From the NCBI RefSeq assembly GCF_000499845.2, contig NC_023759.2, forward strand, positions 47,652,172 to 47,716,171: DNA of 64,000 nt, written 5' to 3'. Shown piece by piece: positions 38,101 through 50,411 of the stretch. The notes under the pieces are model-generated. The model saw nothing but the letters and a program-made list of their open reading frames with translations, made no database searches and was not told the origin of the DNA. The translations under genes were made by a program, and so were the position numbers. This DNA comes from Phaseolus vulgaris. Its lineage: Eukaryota > Streptophyta > Magnoliopsida > Fabales > Fabaceae. Each line of letters begins with the position of its first letter. The stretch's first letter is position 1.

Positions 38101-41100
38101 TCATCATGCACCTCTAGGCTTATCTTATATTTCCCATATGAGCTGTTTCAAGAAGTCAAACTCACAACATTGTAAAATGTTTATACACTCCATTACACTT
38201 GCTGTCTATACACGTCTATAATATATGTCGGCTTCGTTGTCCTTCGGATATTCGCAGCAAAATAATCAATTGGGTCATTTTGTTAGTGACGAAAATGAAG
38301 TTGGTCAGCCTTATAATTGAACCGATGTTTTCTAGTCCTATTCTTCTTCCACCTTTCATCTTTTTTTTTTCATTTCTTGCGTGAAATCAAAATTGATGTC
38401 TATGTTTATGGGACAAATGAAGCAGTCTTGTTTTAACATTAAATAATGATAACTTGTTTTGTTATGATAAACGTTTGGTCTATAGGGGCAAATATTCGGT
38501 TCCAGGATAGAAGCTAGGGTGGCACCTTAATTCTTGTTAAAATGAAATTGTTCAAGAAACACGCTTGTATGGAAGAACTGTTCATATGTTTTACTTTTTC
38601 ATTTTATTTTTTAATTTCAAAACTAACTGCTATTACTGGTCACACAAGGTAAGAGCCAATAGGCATGTCAAATTTTCTTGAACTATGCATTTTGATAATC
38701 AGAGGCAGACAGTAGTTGAGACAAATCTAATCCAAAATCACTTGGACACTTTGCTGTGTATTTGTCTCACAAGTTGCTTTGCTGGGATTGCTTTGAGATG
38801 GTTGAATATATATGGGAATTTCAGTAATAGCAGCTACTGGTCCCCTAGTTATTCTGCAGCAAAGGGGACTGCATAAGAAAGGAATTGTGTGGCATTATCG
38901 TCAATTTGGGAATAAGTGATGTTAATCTTGGTAGGGCCATACCTAAAGTTAAGCTTATTATTTTAGGTCCAATGCATAGTGCCATAAATGAGAGATAAAG
39001 GACTATAAGACATAGGTATATATAAGTATAACACTCTTTTTCCTTAAAGAAAAGAAAAATTGTATTCAACTCTCTACTAATTTGTCCACGAAATCATTGA
39101 TTACTAATATGGAAACAAGCAGAACAACAAAAATCTTGTCCTTACTAGGAGCCCTCCCATACATTAACAAGGCCCTGGCAATTACTCACATATGCCCTCC
39201 ATAGAGTAAAATACTTAAGAATACTTCAAAAATGCAAAATTTGAAGGCATAATGAACTTTTAAAGAAATAAAAACACATGAAGCAAAATACAAGCAGTGC
39301 AGAAAATGGTAGTAACCATGACACTTCAATTGGTATTCTGTTGCTTCAGTGACTCAATATGATTGTAACAGGTTCAGTGAAAAATGTCTGTGTGGCCTTT
39401 GTATTCTTTTGTTGAGAACATATACATAAAGCAGAAGTATAATTTGGATTTAGGAAGTATTATTTTGTAACATTTCCTAGAAGGGATGGCCACTTGCATA
39501 TGTTCTGCAAAGCCTGCCTTGTCATGTGTGAGGCTGTAATAACAATTTGTACTAGAAACGATTTTAATCATTTAAAACGATGCCATCAAAGAAAAGAAAA
39601 ATGTGTGATTTGAAATGCTTAAACGCCTAAGTTTGATGGGAAGTTTGAGAAGCAAATTTCATAAATAAAGAGATCTTTTAGATGATCATAATGGGCATTT
39701 GAAATAGAAGGAGACATAATCCACTTGCCCTTGAAAAATGAAGATGCCTCTGCATTATCCTAAAAACCAGCATTTCCACATCTAATCCTACAACAGACAA
39801 CTAATTGACAAGAAAGAGCAGTTGTTAGAATTCATAATTTCACGATACTTAACCATGTTTTCTTGGTATAATTGAGCTAGCTTGTTAATGGGAGATATTT
39901 GATTAAAATAATCAACATGAAACTGTAGAAATAGTTGTAACCACTCTCAAGTTAAGCTTACTCTGCACAATTTGGTCTCTGTCAAAGTTCCCACCAAAAC
40001 TATTATTATTTAGCATAGGCCAAAAGTGAAGTGTCTTTTCTTAAGTCAGACCCCAGTAATAAACAAGGAGATTAATCCAGAAGGAAGAAGTGTGTTATTA
40101 TGATTACAAATTAAGCAGCTAAAACATTTCAAGAGTTTGAGGTTGTTCCTTAAGAACATATTTTGCTTAGTCAAGTAATTAGAAAATTTCCATGAGTAGG
40201 AGGAGTATTAGTAGTACAAACAAAGCATGATGGAATAGAATTCGTGGCCAGCGAGTTCCCACCTTGATTTGTTGGATAACTGAAACTAGTAATGTTCACA
40301 AAAGTTTCAATCTAAGAAGACCATATTAACCCGCTAAATTGGCCCATTAAGCGTGATTGGAAACACAGGCACATGCAAATTTCATGTGTTTTAGTTAACA
40401 GCAACTTAGTTATCTTTAGTCTTGTCAAAGCAATAAGCGATGATGATGACAGAAACATGAGTGTTTCATTCATGACGTTGCTTTCCATTTATGGAAGATT
40501 AAGTTCCAACTAATAATGATTATTTAGTTAACTCTAGAAGCCATTCCCCACTAATCACTGGGATTAGAGTAGATTTATTTGATTAAGTGTGAGCATCTAT
40601 GAAATGAGGAATAACATAACATAAGGCCATGAGAAAAGCCCTAACCCCATCAATTATGAAAAGGGTTTGTCTGGTTGAAATGTTCCTTTGTACCCCATCT
40701 TTGCATAATTACATTTTCACTTTTGCTTTGATGTAGTGGGAAATGATAGTCAACTTTATTGCTACATTTACATCATTACTTTTGATTTTGGGAGAGAGCT
40801 TATGCCTCCATTTCAACTATTTCAGATTCTAATTGCCAATCTCAACTTCTGTGTTCAGCTTGGGGAATACTCCACACAATTTTATTACAAGGGTCTAATC
40901 ACACTCAAAGAGAACAAACATTCACCACAATATCAATAATCTACTTATTACACTATTTTATATAGTTTATCACCTAGTTTTACCAATATAAAAATACTCT
41001 ATTAGGGTGACCCTTTAATATGTTTTTTCAATACATTTTCTTATTGTTGTCAAATTATTTTCACTTATTATTGTTTGTTTTCAATTTTATAAAGATAAAT

Positions 41101-42228
41101 AATTATTATACTATCTTTAGTATTTATTGAATTTTTTTATGTATTTAAAATTTAAAAATATTTAACATTACAAAATGAAATAATTAATGTTTTATTGTAT
41201 GATGTTATATAAAAATTATACACAATGAAAATCATAAAAAAATAATTTAATAATATTTTAAATTAATAAATAAAATTTTAAAATTCATTAATACTTATTA
41301 AATAAAATATTTTGAATAAAATTACTCATTAAAATCTAAAAAATTACTGAAACCTTTAATTATTTAGAAAAAATTAAAACTATAATCACATAATATTATA
41401 TTATACGCATATTTGTTTTAAACTAAGGCAGGGCTAGCCTGGTGCAACTTGATAAGTGGTCTACTGTGTACCACAAATTTTCACCTTTAGATGAACATAG
41501 ACTGTGCAAGTTTATTGTAGTTTTGTTTCAGGAAATCCTACACTCCATTTTGACTTCCACCATATAAGATTAAATTCACACTTCATCTTTTATAGTTCCA
41601 CAAGTCTTATTAATAGCAGATTTAGTGGTTCTTTTTTTAAAAATTTAAGTAATTGTCGTATAATCACTTAAAAAATAAGCATACACATTTATAAGTAATA
41701 CAATTATTTATCCACATAAGATATTATTAAAAAAATCACAATTGATTTTAATACGTGTTATTTTCATTAATATGATTTTTTATTAATAATTGAATAATAT
41801 ATTATTGGTAGACTAAAATTGGTTTCCCATCATGATTGTGTCAAAGTTGCACTCTGTTTGCTAGAAAAAAAAAAAAAAGTCATTCCGAACATGACAATGA
41901 AATAAGGTAACATCAATCAACATGAAGAGTGCCCAAATACTTTCTAAATATTTTTCTTGTAAAAACAAAAAGGCAAAATGATTCCTTTAGAGAATTAAAG
42001 CATAGCCAAAGAGATGCATAATTCGATTATTTTAATGGGCTTTTTATATAAAGGCTACACAGATGAAAAAATTATGCAAAAGAATAAATTATTTTTTTAC
42101 AAGTTATAACTATTTTATCCATAAGTTAAAAATAAAAATTTAGAAAAATCTCTATAAATAACTTATGTATAAAATAATTTGAACTTATGAAATAATTTTT
42201 AAAATCTAAATCTTTAAGAGGAAACTAG
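35141..42228. other. Long spacer, no confident gene
   Basis: Seven kilobases without a recognisable gene. 35500-36100 and 37080-37320 are less AT-rich and have short ORFs without known motifs. The piece at about 37113-37268 looks like an internal exon: CT-rich tract plus TAG before it, a GT donor after it, open in one frame. 38-41 kb is mixed-composition spacer and 41.0-42.2 kb is very AT-rich. No RNA genes seen. Confidence 0.45.
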
Positions 42229-42960
42229 TTTTTTTTTTTTATATAAAGTTTTCGTGTTAGGCATCACTATGCAACTTGACATCTCAGCTAAGCTGACACC
42301 TCAAGTAACAACAATCATCTGGCATCACATGAAAAAAAATATTATTAAAAAAAAAAAAAAAAAACAAAAATATGGGGGGACTAAACAAAAACCCATATGT
42401 TAACACAAACGATACATAGATAGATTATACCTATTCATAAAGAATTCTAAGAACAGACTAGCTGCTGGGAGTTTATTATACCAATGAAAAGATTATCAGC
42501 ACACGCATTCCCTTCACGAAAAATATGAGTTACCCTAAACCTGATTGTCCCACAAAAATTAAGACAAGTATTCCATCGATTTTGAAGCATCCACGGAACA
42601 TTAGTCCTAGCAGTAAACGCAGCACAAACCAAGGCAGAATCACATTCAAGCCAGACATTAGTAAGTCCCATTTTTTGAGCTTCCTCCATAGCATGTATAA
42701 CTCCATAAAACTCAGCAACCAAAGCAGTTTGAACTTCAAGAAACGCTGAAAAAGCACCAATAAATTCTCCCATACTCCCACGAAAAATACCTCCACAAGT
42801 AGCAAGACCAGGATACCCCCTAGCAGCCCCATCAGTATTAATTTTGACCCAGCCTGGTGAAGGAAATTCTCATCTAATAGGAAGAGGACGAAGAACTTTA
42901 CCACTACGAGTCTTAATACCGAAAAACTAGTTTGAATAGTCTTTAAATGTGAAAGTTTAT
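42229..42960 (-). pseudogene. LINE-like 3' fragment with RNase H domain, copy 2
   Basis: Minus-strand C-terminal RNase H-like (RVT_3) domain of a non-LTR retrotransposon, better kept than copy 1. In one frame I read KVLRPLPIR, a stop, then PGWVKINTDGAARG, GGIFRGSMGEF, ALVAEFYGVIHAMEEA, WLECDSALV, HIFREGNACADNL. The D-E-D-D catalytic set (NTDG, AEF, ECDS, CADN) is present. The TGA at 42872-42870 sits where the family usually has Trp, and the reverse transcriptase is absent. A T-run at 42229-42240 is an A-tail on the element's own strand, marking its 3' end. So a 5'-truncated, dead insertion; use as a domesticated RNase H gene is unlikely but not excluded. Confidence 0.8.
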
Positions 42961-43128
42961 CAAAAAAATGAAACCGTAATAGAACTTCCTCTATTGTTGC
43001 TCCCTAATATACTTTAGCTTGATTAAGAGATGGACAATTAGTCTTTGAGGTGATTTGGCTTCACTTCCTTTCTACTTCTTACCCTTATATTTTATGGTCT
43101 CAATAGAGGTGTTTTCTTTCTCTACCTA

Positions 43129-43431
43129 CAGAATTTCTTCCTGAATCTCCATAATTCTTTTATTTATAAAACTACCATTTAAAAAAAATGTTGAGTTTAT
43201 TTTTTTCATTTCCAAATTGTATAGTGAGAGTATACTTTTGAATTATACAATTTAAAATATAAGTTTTATATTTTAAATTATAAAATTAAGAAAATATGTT
43301 TTGGATTTAAAGATATTTATAAAGTTTGGAAGGTATTTTTGAATAAAAAAATATTTTTTTAATTTTAAAATTCAAAAAAGGTAAATTAATTTTTTTTACG
43401 AAAAGTATAAAGGTGTAGGAAAATAAAAATC
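43129..43431. mobile_element. MITE, family 2, copy 4 (degenerate)
   Basis: Left end CAGAATTTCTTCCTGAATCTCCATAA (first part) against right end GGTGTAGGAAAATAAAAAT, read in reverse, matching the TTTCTTCCT-CACC terminal pattern. The interior has repeats of 'AATTATA(C/A)AATT'. No target duplication found. Confidence 0.45.
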
Positions 43432-44726
43432 TTCAATAGATTAGGAAAAGCTTATTGGGTAATGGGCCCAAATATTATTATTGCTATCTGCACTCACTAC
43501 TTTTACTTGTACACCTCCTTATTTTTATCGTCTTTTACACTTTTCTTTCACGTTCATCATTTATTGGACGCTCTTGCAAAATGACCCATTTCATAGGGTT
43601 GTTTTCTAATTTCATTAACTTTGTCTTGTCTTTTCCAATTAATTTAATGTGCACTACGCATAAAATGATATTTTATATTTAATTGTTTTTATAATTAATC
43701 TACATTTTGTGATGTTAGATCTATTTAATTTTTTTATAGGTTTTTATATAGAAAAAACAATTAAATAACAACGTAGTCAGTGTACAAAAAAGTGTTACCA
43801 TAAGATCTGCTATTACCAACATAAAAAATTGAAGACAATATTAACATAAAATTGCCAATAATAATAATTATAATATAAAAAAATAGATTTAATTACATTT
43901 GTCATGCCCCAATAATCTCCAAAAAAAGTCTGTGTCCAAATATTTGCTTAATCAATTTTAAAAAAATAGTTCGAAAAGAAAAAAGATAAAAGGAGACACA
44001 ATAATAATTGTGATGAGCAAACCTTAAACTCTTTAGTATTCTCTTGGTAGATTGGGAAAGGGAAGAAAAGAAGAAGTAGAGAATGCAAAATAAGATTGAT
44101 TAGACAGAGAGAAAGTGCTCGAAAAGTAAAAAGAAAATTTGTGTTAGATTTAATTGATCTCATAGAATAAATTTGGTTGAAAATTAATATATTTTAAAAA
44201 TAATTTATGAGATAAAATTTTAATATAATTTATTGTAAAAGAAAAAAAAAGTTGAAGTAAAATCAGATTGAAATTAAAATACAAAATACTTTTCATTTAA
44301 GTTATTTAATTAAAATATAATTATAAATAAAGTGTTAACGTAATCCATAATCTTCATCTCAAATCTTCTCATTTATGCAGAGAAAGTTGAATGTAACTTG
44401 CAGAATACAAAGTAATAGCCATAGTCAATGCACCACAAATCATAGCGTACAACTAATGATTAAGTTATTCTAATATAATTATATAACAATCCTTTCTTTA
44501 TAACTAAGTGTTTCTACTTCCACTAATCATCTTTCCTGGGATTAGTAGCTCCTCTGTAATTTGTCGAAGTGCCATGACCACTATTTCGTACCAAAGTTGA
44601 GTGTTCAAATCCATCAGTTGTTGCTTCACACTAGCATAACACAAATGGACACAAACATCAACATGTACAAAAAATGATCACTGAAACCAAATTTTAAGTT
44701 GAATGTTTAAGCAAACTCAAAAGGGT
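43432..44726. other. Spacer 3' of the PIF-type pseudogene
   Basis: AT-rich, no gene recognised. 44500-44640 has a short open stretch on the minus strand, but no family match. Confidence 0.45.
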
Positions 44727-47360
44727 CAAATCCTTCCAGATGGAATTACCATCATAACTATACCAAACCTTAATGCCAACCAAGATATATTTATTACACA
44801 ATGATACGAGTTTGTTAGCAAACAAAGCTGTGTTGACATCTGATTTGTTGAGTTACAACCTTTGGTGTTTTGTGCATCTTGTGAGTTCACATGTGCCATT
44901 GGATCCTTTAAGTTACAGGCTGAAACCGAATCAACATTTTCCATAAGTGTTGTTCCACATGAATTTAGTCCTAAAATTGATGGTTTCATAGAGGATTCTC
45001 CTGGAAGTGAAAATATGAGAAGTCCAAACACTTTGGCATTTGTCATTCCATGTAAAGCAGTGGAACCAGGTGCATGTGCTGTGGCAAGTTTAGTTCCTTG
45101 CATTTGGGGCACATGAACCGTTGGAAATATAGAAGACTCATCATTAGCATCAAGCATGCCCATGCCACAACCCACTCCTAACCTCATTTGCATGCCAACA
45201 CCTCTATAGGACAAAAAGGACCCATATGTGGTGCTTGCATGTGTTGTATTCCCGGAGGTAACATCATAGCAGGCATGTATAAACCAATTCCCGTTGACAT
45301 TATCTATGTAAAAACATACGAAACAATCTCACCTTTCAATGAATCATACATAATTTCATCAATTAAAATTCAAAGGATTGATGGAAGAAAGGGTACCTGA
45401 AGTTGGAGTTGAAGTGTTTTGAGATACTCTATCCAACATCGAAGCTTTATCTGCTTAATACACACAAATCAGAAAAATCATGATAAACAAGAAACCTAGT
45501 ATAAAAGTATAACTTAACTATGTGGCGTTTAAAAAAAATGATCAAAAACTTCTCTATTCTATATTTACACTAATTATATAGGTATTGAAACTGAATTTTT
45601 GTATCTTTATTATGAAATTTAGTGAGAGATCATGCTTTGTATTCAAGTTAAGAATTAAATTGAAAGCCAATGAACAAAAGTTAAACTTCAGTATTGACAT
45701 GTATTGTAAGTCCAGGGCTAGCTAAAGCCTAAAGATGTAACAGTCTTTACTTTTGGTCTATAAAAGACATTTTTACTGGTTAATAATATTTCTAAAAGAC
45801 ATTTCCACAATAATTTCAAAATAGTGACTTTGTCTTCAAATTTTCTCTCAAGCTTGTATTTATTTACAGCTCTACAAGAAGCTCCAACGCTTTGATAATA
45901 ACATTGTACGTTCCATCAAATAAAACAAACAATAATATTGTGATAATCAACACACTAACATACTGGTGTCAAAAACTTTCCAATGCGCACCAACCAAAAA
46001 CGAGATAGTAAAGTTCAACCTTATTGCGATTTGGTATTAGTTCTTGTAATGCACGCATCTTCTCATTGATGTTGTCTCTTCTTCTCTGCATAAAAAAAAA
46101 CCTGAAGTTTTATTATCATATACATCAGAAACGATATAATTAACAAACACTTGATAAGAAACATTTGTTAAGATTTAATTAACACAACACAAACATTAGA
46201 CGGTCTTGCATACCGTTTCAGATAGATTATGCACTTCAGCTGAACGGCTTATCTTGGCTCCATATCTTCGTGCAGGAACCTCCTATTTTACACCAACTGA
46301 TTCTTCCACAACATCCTTAAATTAAAAGAAAGTTAACATAGTGGAACACCATAAAATAAAATAAGAAAGCAATATTAACATAAAAGACAGTGTAAGTCTA
46401 AGAAACTAACTTCACTTTGGCTCTCAAAGTTCTCGGTGTGTGTACTTTTTCTCTTCAAATTTTGATTTGGATCCTTCGAACCCCTCTCTGCACCATTGCC
46501 AGAGCAAACAGAGGAGGAGACTACAGCTGGCTCCACATTTTTTTTCAACAGCTTCCTTTCCTTTGTTCCTACTTTCTCCAACGACTAGATTTGATGTTTC
46601 ATCAATCCTGGACACATCTTTGCAAGAAGGATCACACCATCCTCCTTAAGAGGTTTTGACTTTGTGTGACTGCTTTTTATTGGACACTCTTCACTTAATT
46701 CAACTTTAGTTGATTTAGCAGGATTGGTTACACTTACAGTTGCAGCAGCACCTTTTATCTTTATTCACACACTTCCTGATCTTGATGTGAAGCCAATGTT
46801 TTGAAGGTTTGCTTTGACAATAGCAGCAGGCTTTGCAAAGTAGGAAAACTTCATCATGGTGGAACTATTGATACACACAACTGGACCTTGTTTCTCCATC
46901 TTTAGGCTAGAAAAAACACTTGAGGGAGATGGAACATTATTTGTATTATTTTCAGCTATATCTACTATCTTGGATCTAACAAATGCAAATGCAGTGTTTT
47001 TGTTAGTGTCCCTAGATACCTTACTACAACTATTTCTTCTATCTAACAAAGAAAAACTATTTGATGTTGATGGCTTAAAAATCAGAAATATATTCCTATA
47101 TCCCTGTTGCAAAGAGTCATCCATTCCATAATTCAACCAAGGCATCACCGTGTCTTCTTCACTAAAATACACTTCATCCGAAGGGACTACCCTTCTAATT
47201 TCATTCAATTCAGCTACTAAACTCCACACTTCCCCATCCTTGTAATGGTAGCATTATTATCATTAGCATATCCTCCTAGTGGAGTGTGAGATGGTAAGCA
47301 ATGATTTTATTTTGTGTTTAAATTAGCTTAACCTCTGTGAACGGTCCCATGTACGGATCC
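44727..47360 (-). pseudogene. Broken PIF3-type bHLH transcription factor
   Basis: Phytochrome-interacting factors are bHLH regulators of light responses. The minus strand keeps their order of blocks. N-terminal: NHCLPSHTP and VMPWLNYGMDDSLQ, then FAKPAAIVKANLQNIGF, SSSVCSGNGAERG and KISRSAEVHNLSE. The 66-bp bHLH exon (46085-46020) gives RRRDNINEKMRALQELIPNR, followed by DKASMLD, GLYMPAMMLPPG, VGMQMRLGVGCGMGM and LGLNSCGTTLMENVD. It is clearly dead. In-frame stops lie at 47309-47307, 47219-47217 and 46285-46283. Frame changes occur near 47230, in an A-run at 46538-46545, after DKASMLD near 45430 (about 8 bases missing in helix 2) and near 45205. The active-phytochrome-binding N-terminus is not found. 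Similar spacing to an intact PIF3 suggests an old duplicate with introns kept, not a retrocopy. Confidence 0.85.
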
Positions 47361-47615
47361 TATAAATTGTTTAAGTATGTGTAAATCAATCCAACTAAGT
47401 CTCCAATTTATTAGTTTAACCAACCAGATCACATTGGATGAATAACATATTCCAATCTAAAGAGCGGTTCAAACTGGTGTTTTAAGCATTTGTTTTCATG
47501 ATGTTTTGAACTATGAAAAGGAGAAGAAATCGAAAAAAAGAGTAAATCGTGAACAGATATCATATACCAAATAATACTTTTAAAAAAAAATTATTTTTGA
47601 TGAATGAAACCATGT

Positions 47616-48215
47616 AATTCATGTGGTCAATGTGACTTAGTAGAATAAAGTTTTGTTGTTGAGAATCTAAGTAGGTTGTTTATAGTAGAAATTTTTTCTT
47701 AATTGTTATAACTTCAGTTATTCTTGACACTAGTGGAAAAAAGGAGCTTATTCCAGATTACGCTGTCATGACTCATGTTCATTTTGTTTCATGTGTTTCA
47801 AACTCAATCACCAATAATTCATGTGGTCAATGTGACTTAGTAGAATAAAGTTTTGTTGTTGAGAATCTAAGTAGGTTGTTTATAGTAGAAATTTTTTCTT
47901 AATTGTTATAACTTCAGTTATTCTTGACACTAGTGGAAAAAAGGAGCTTATTCCAGATTACGCTGTCATGACTCATGTTCATTTTGTTTCATGTGTTTCA
48001 AACTCAATCACCAATAATTCATGTGGTCAATGTGACTTAGTAGAATAAAGTTTTGTTGTTGAGAATCTAAGTAGGTTGTTTATAGTAGAAATTTTTTCTT
48101 AATTGTTATAACTTCAGTTATTCTTGACACTAGTGGAAAAAAGGAGCTTATTCCAGATTACGCTGTCATGACTCATGTTCATTTTGTTTCATGTGTTTCA
48201 AACTCAATCACCAAT
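47616..48215. repeat. Perfect tandem triplication of a 200-bp unit
   Basis: Three copies at 47616-47815, 47816-48015 and 48016-48215, each exactly 200 bp and identical by eye. The last copy includes the stop codon and final Trp codon of the PPR gene (48208-48213), so the unit is PPR 3' end plus 3' UTR. Each copy contains CACTAGTGGAAAAAAGG, which resembles a CACTA transposon end. Perfect identity means a very recent event or an assembly artefact. Confidence 0.95.
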
Positions 48216-50313
48216 AATCCCTACAAGAGCACGATCCATTTGTGAATCGATGAAACCTATTGATATCTCTCACAATAATTTCTCTCTGAAAAATCTCTGA
48301 AGCAAACTTCATAACAGTATGACAATCACCACAGGTCCTCAAATTCTTCTTTATCCTTACCGGAGATCCAGGTGGGAGGACCAGAAGTCCAAATGCAAGA
48401 GCTAATTTCTCACTGTGACACCACAAACTCTGCTCTTCAGAACCTTCCACACTGTTAGTTGCAAACTGGGTCTCAGCCACATACCCTCTCTTCTTTATCA
48501 ATTCCTTCAACTTTTGCAACATTTCATAAATCTCTTGTGTCCTTGAATGAGACCTATCATTCACATTGAACACAAATGTCCTGTTCTTAACATCAATCCA
48601 GCTACACCCAGTCTCTTTCCTCACCCCATTGATCCCCATCAATCTTCTGACTTCATCAGCTTCTTCCAACATTCCATGTCGAGTATAGATATTCGCAAGC
48701 ACCACATAGTTTCCTGGATTATCCGGTTCCAACTCGAAAAGCCTCTCTGCAACCTCTCTTCCCATTTCAACATTGCCATGCTTTCCGCATGCCCCAAGAA
48801 AAGCCCCCCAAACTGACGAGTCAGGCTCGATCGGCATCAATTCAATGAACCTCCATGCTTCCTCCAATCGACCAACGCGACCAAGCAAGTCAACCATGCA
48901 GGCATAATGCTCAAGTCCGGGTTCAATGTTATGAACATCAGACATGGAATTGAAGTACTTAAAACCGTCATCAACCTTCCCTGTATGGCTGCAAGCCGAC
49001 AATACGGAAACAAAAGTGATGTATTCTGGCACAATCCCCTCCTTGAGCATCTCTTCAAACAATTCAATTGCCTCATTTGCGCAACCATGTTGATGACAAA
49101 CTGTTATCATAGCAGTCCAGCAAACCACATTACAATCCTTAGTTTCTCCAAAAACACGGTAAGCATCAAACAAACTTCCACACTTGCCGTACATAGTTAC
49201 CAAAGAACTCGAAACACAAGCATTTTTCATATGCCCGGTTTTTAATACATGACAATGGATCAAGGTGCCTTGTGCCAGTGCAGAAATACTTGCAGAAGCG
49301 TGAAGAAGCGATGAATACGAAGCCTCGTCCGGTTCCACGCCTTCCCTTATCATAGCCTGGAAAAAGGTGCAAGCTTGTTCGAAGTTTTGGCTATGAACAC
49401 ATCCCATGATCATTACATTCCACGTGACAACATCTCTATCTCCACCACCACAAAACAGCTTAGTTGCATCCTCAAAGAAACCGCATTTGCAATACATGTC
49501 TACCAGCGAGTTCTTCACGTAAACCAACCCCACCAAACCATGCTTAACAACGCTCCCGTGAACTTGTTTCCCAAACCCCAGCTCAACCAACCCAGCGCAA
49601 GCACTCAACACGCTGGAGAAACTAACTTGGTCGGGGTCAAGTGAAAGAACCTCTCTAAAACACCCAATGGCACGACCGTACATTTTGTTTTTAACAAACC
49701 CCACAATCAAGGAGTTCCAGGAAACGAGGTTTCGGTGGGGCATTTGGTCGAACACGTTCTCCGCCAAGGACATGGAGCCACAGGTGGCGTACATGTGGAG
49801 CAAAGCGGTGGCAACAAAAGTGTCGGTGTGAAAGGCATGTTTGTAAAGCAAGGCGTGGATTTGTTGGCCCTGTGAAAGGAGCGTGGCGTGAGCGCAGGCG
49901 GGTAAGATGGCGGAGAAGGTGAACTGGTTGGGGTATATGCCGGTGGTTCGCATCAGGTTGAAAGATGAGAGGGCTTGGAAGGGTTTGTTGAAATGGGAGA
50001 GTTGGGTTATGAGTGTGGTCCACGTGACCACGCTGGTTGAGGCGCGAGGGGTTGTGCCGAACAAGAGGACCGCGTGCTTGATGGAGCCGCATTTTGCGTA
50101 CACAACGATGAGGCTGTTGATGTTACCGAGGGATGTCCGATTTGTCGTTACGATTTGCGAGTGGATTTGTGTCGCGTGTTTAAGGTTCTTCAGTTTTGCG
50201 GCCTTGTTCAGGTGAAGTTTGATGTCGGGAACTGAGGAGAATCGGTGCAATTTTGGAACACCATTTTGGTTGCTGCTTCTTCTTATTAGCAAGGTCAGTT
50301 TCATAATAATCAT
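48208..50313 (-). CDS. DYW-class pentatricopeptide repeat protein
   Basis: Organelle RNA-binding protein; DYW-class members direct C-to-U editing of chloroplast or mitochondrial transcripts. One intronless frame of 701 residues from the ATG at 50313 (a second ATG, MKLTLL, follows at 50304). The first 30 residues are basic and lack acids (RRSSNQNGVPKLHR), which fits an organelle presequence, more likely mitochondrial. PLS-type repeats fill about residues 50-500, with recurring VVTWNVMI, NSLVDMYCKCG and YSSLLHA-type blocks. The E domain includes GCSWIDVKN. The C-terminal DYW deaminase is complete: CHSEKLALAFG (HxE active site), CGDCH (zinc ligands) and a SCSCRDYW end. Active editing is plausible; the target site is not predictable by eye. 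Flanked by a MITE upstream and the 200-bp triplication downstream. Confidence 0.95.
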   Translation of the reverse strand: MIIMKLTLLIRRSSNQNGVPKLHRFSSVPDIKLHLNKAAKLKNLKHATQIHSQIVTTNRTSLGNINSLIVVYAKCGSIKHAVLLFGTTPRASTSVVTWTTLITQLSHFNKPFQALSSFNLMRTTGIYPNQFTFSAILPACAHATLLSQGQQIHALLYKHAFHTDTFVATALLHMYATCGSMSLAENVFDQMPHRNLVSWNSLIVGFVKNKMYGRAIGCFREVLSLDPDQVSFSSVLSACAGLVELGFGKQVHGSVVKHGLVGLVYVKNSLVDMYCKCGFFEDATKLFCGGGDRDVVTWNVMIMGCVHSQNFEQACTFFQAMIREGVEPDEASYSSLLHASASISALAQGTLIHCHVLKTGHMKNACVSSSLVTMYGKCGSLFDAYRVFGETKDCNVVCWTAMITVCHQHGCANEAIELFEEMLKEGIVPEYITFVSVLSACSHTGKVDDGFKYFNSMSDVHNIEPGLEHYACMVDLLGRVGRLEEAWRFIELMPIEPDSSVWGAFLGACGKHGNVEMGREVAERLFELEPDNPGNYVVLANIYTRHGMLEEADEVRRLMGINGVRKETGCSWIDVKNRTFVFNVNDRSHSRTQEIYEMLQKLKELIKKRGYVAETQFATNSVEGSEEQSLWCHSEKLALAFGLLVLPPGSPVRIKKNLRTCGDCHTVMKFASEIFQREIIVRDINRFHRFTNGSCSCRDYW

Positions 50314-50411
50314 CACTCAAACAACATTACTCACTCTTGTTTTGCAAAGCTAACCAGACCCAAATGCAATGGAGACATTGGGCCAGACCTTCAAAATCAC
50401 AGTTGGGTTAA

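Noticed and set aside
47616..48215. CRISPR-like or satellite array
   Set aside because: Three directly adjoining 200-bp copies without spacers, tied to a gene's 3' end; a local duplication.
49691..50215. Long ORFs on both strands inside the PPR gene
   Set aside because: Other-frame shadows of the PPR coding sequence.
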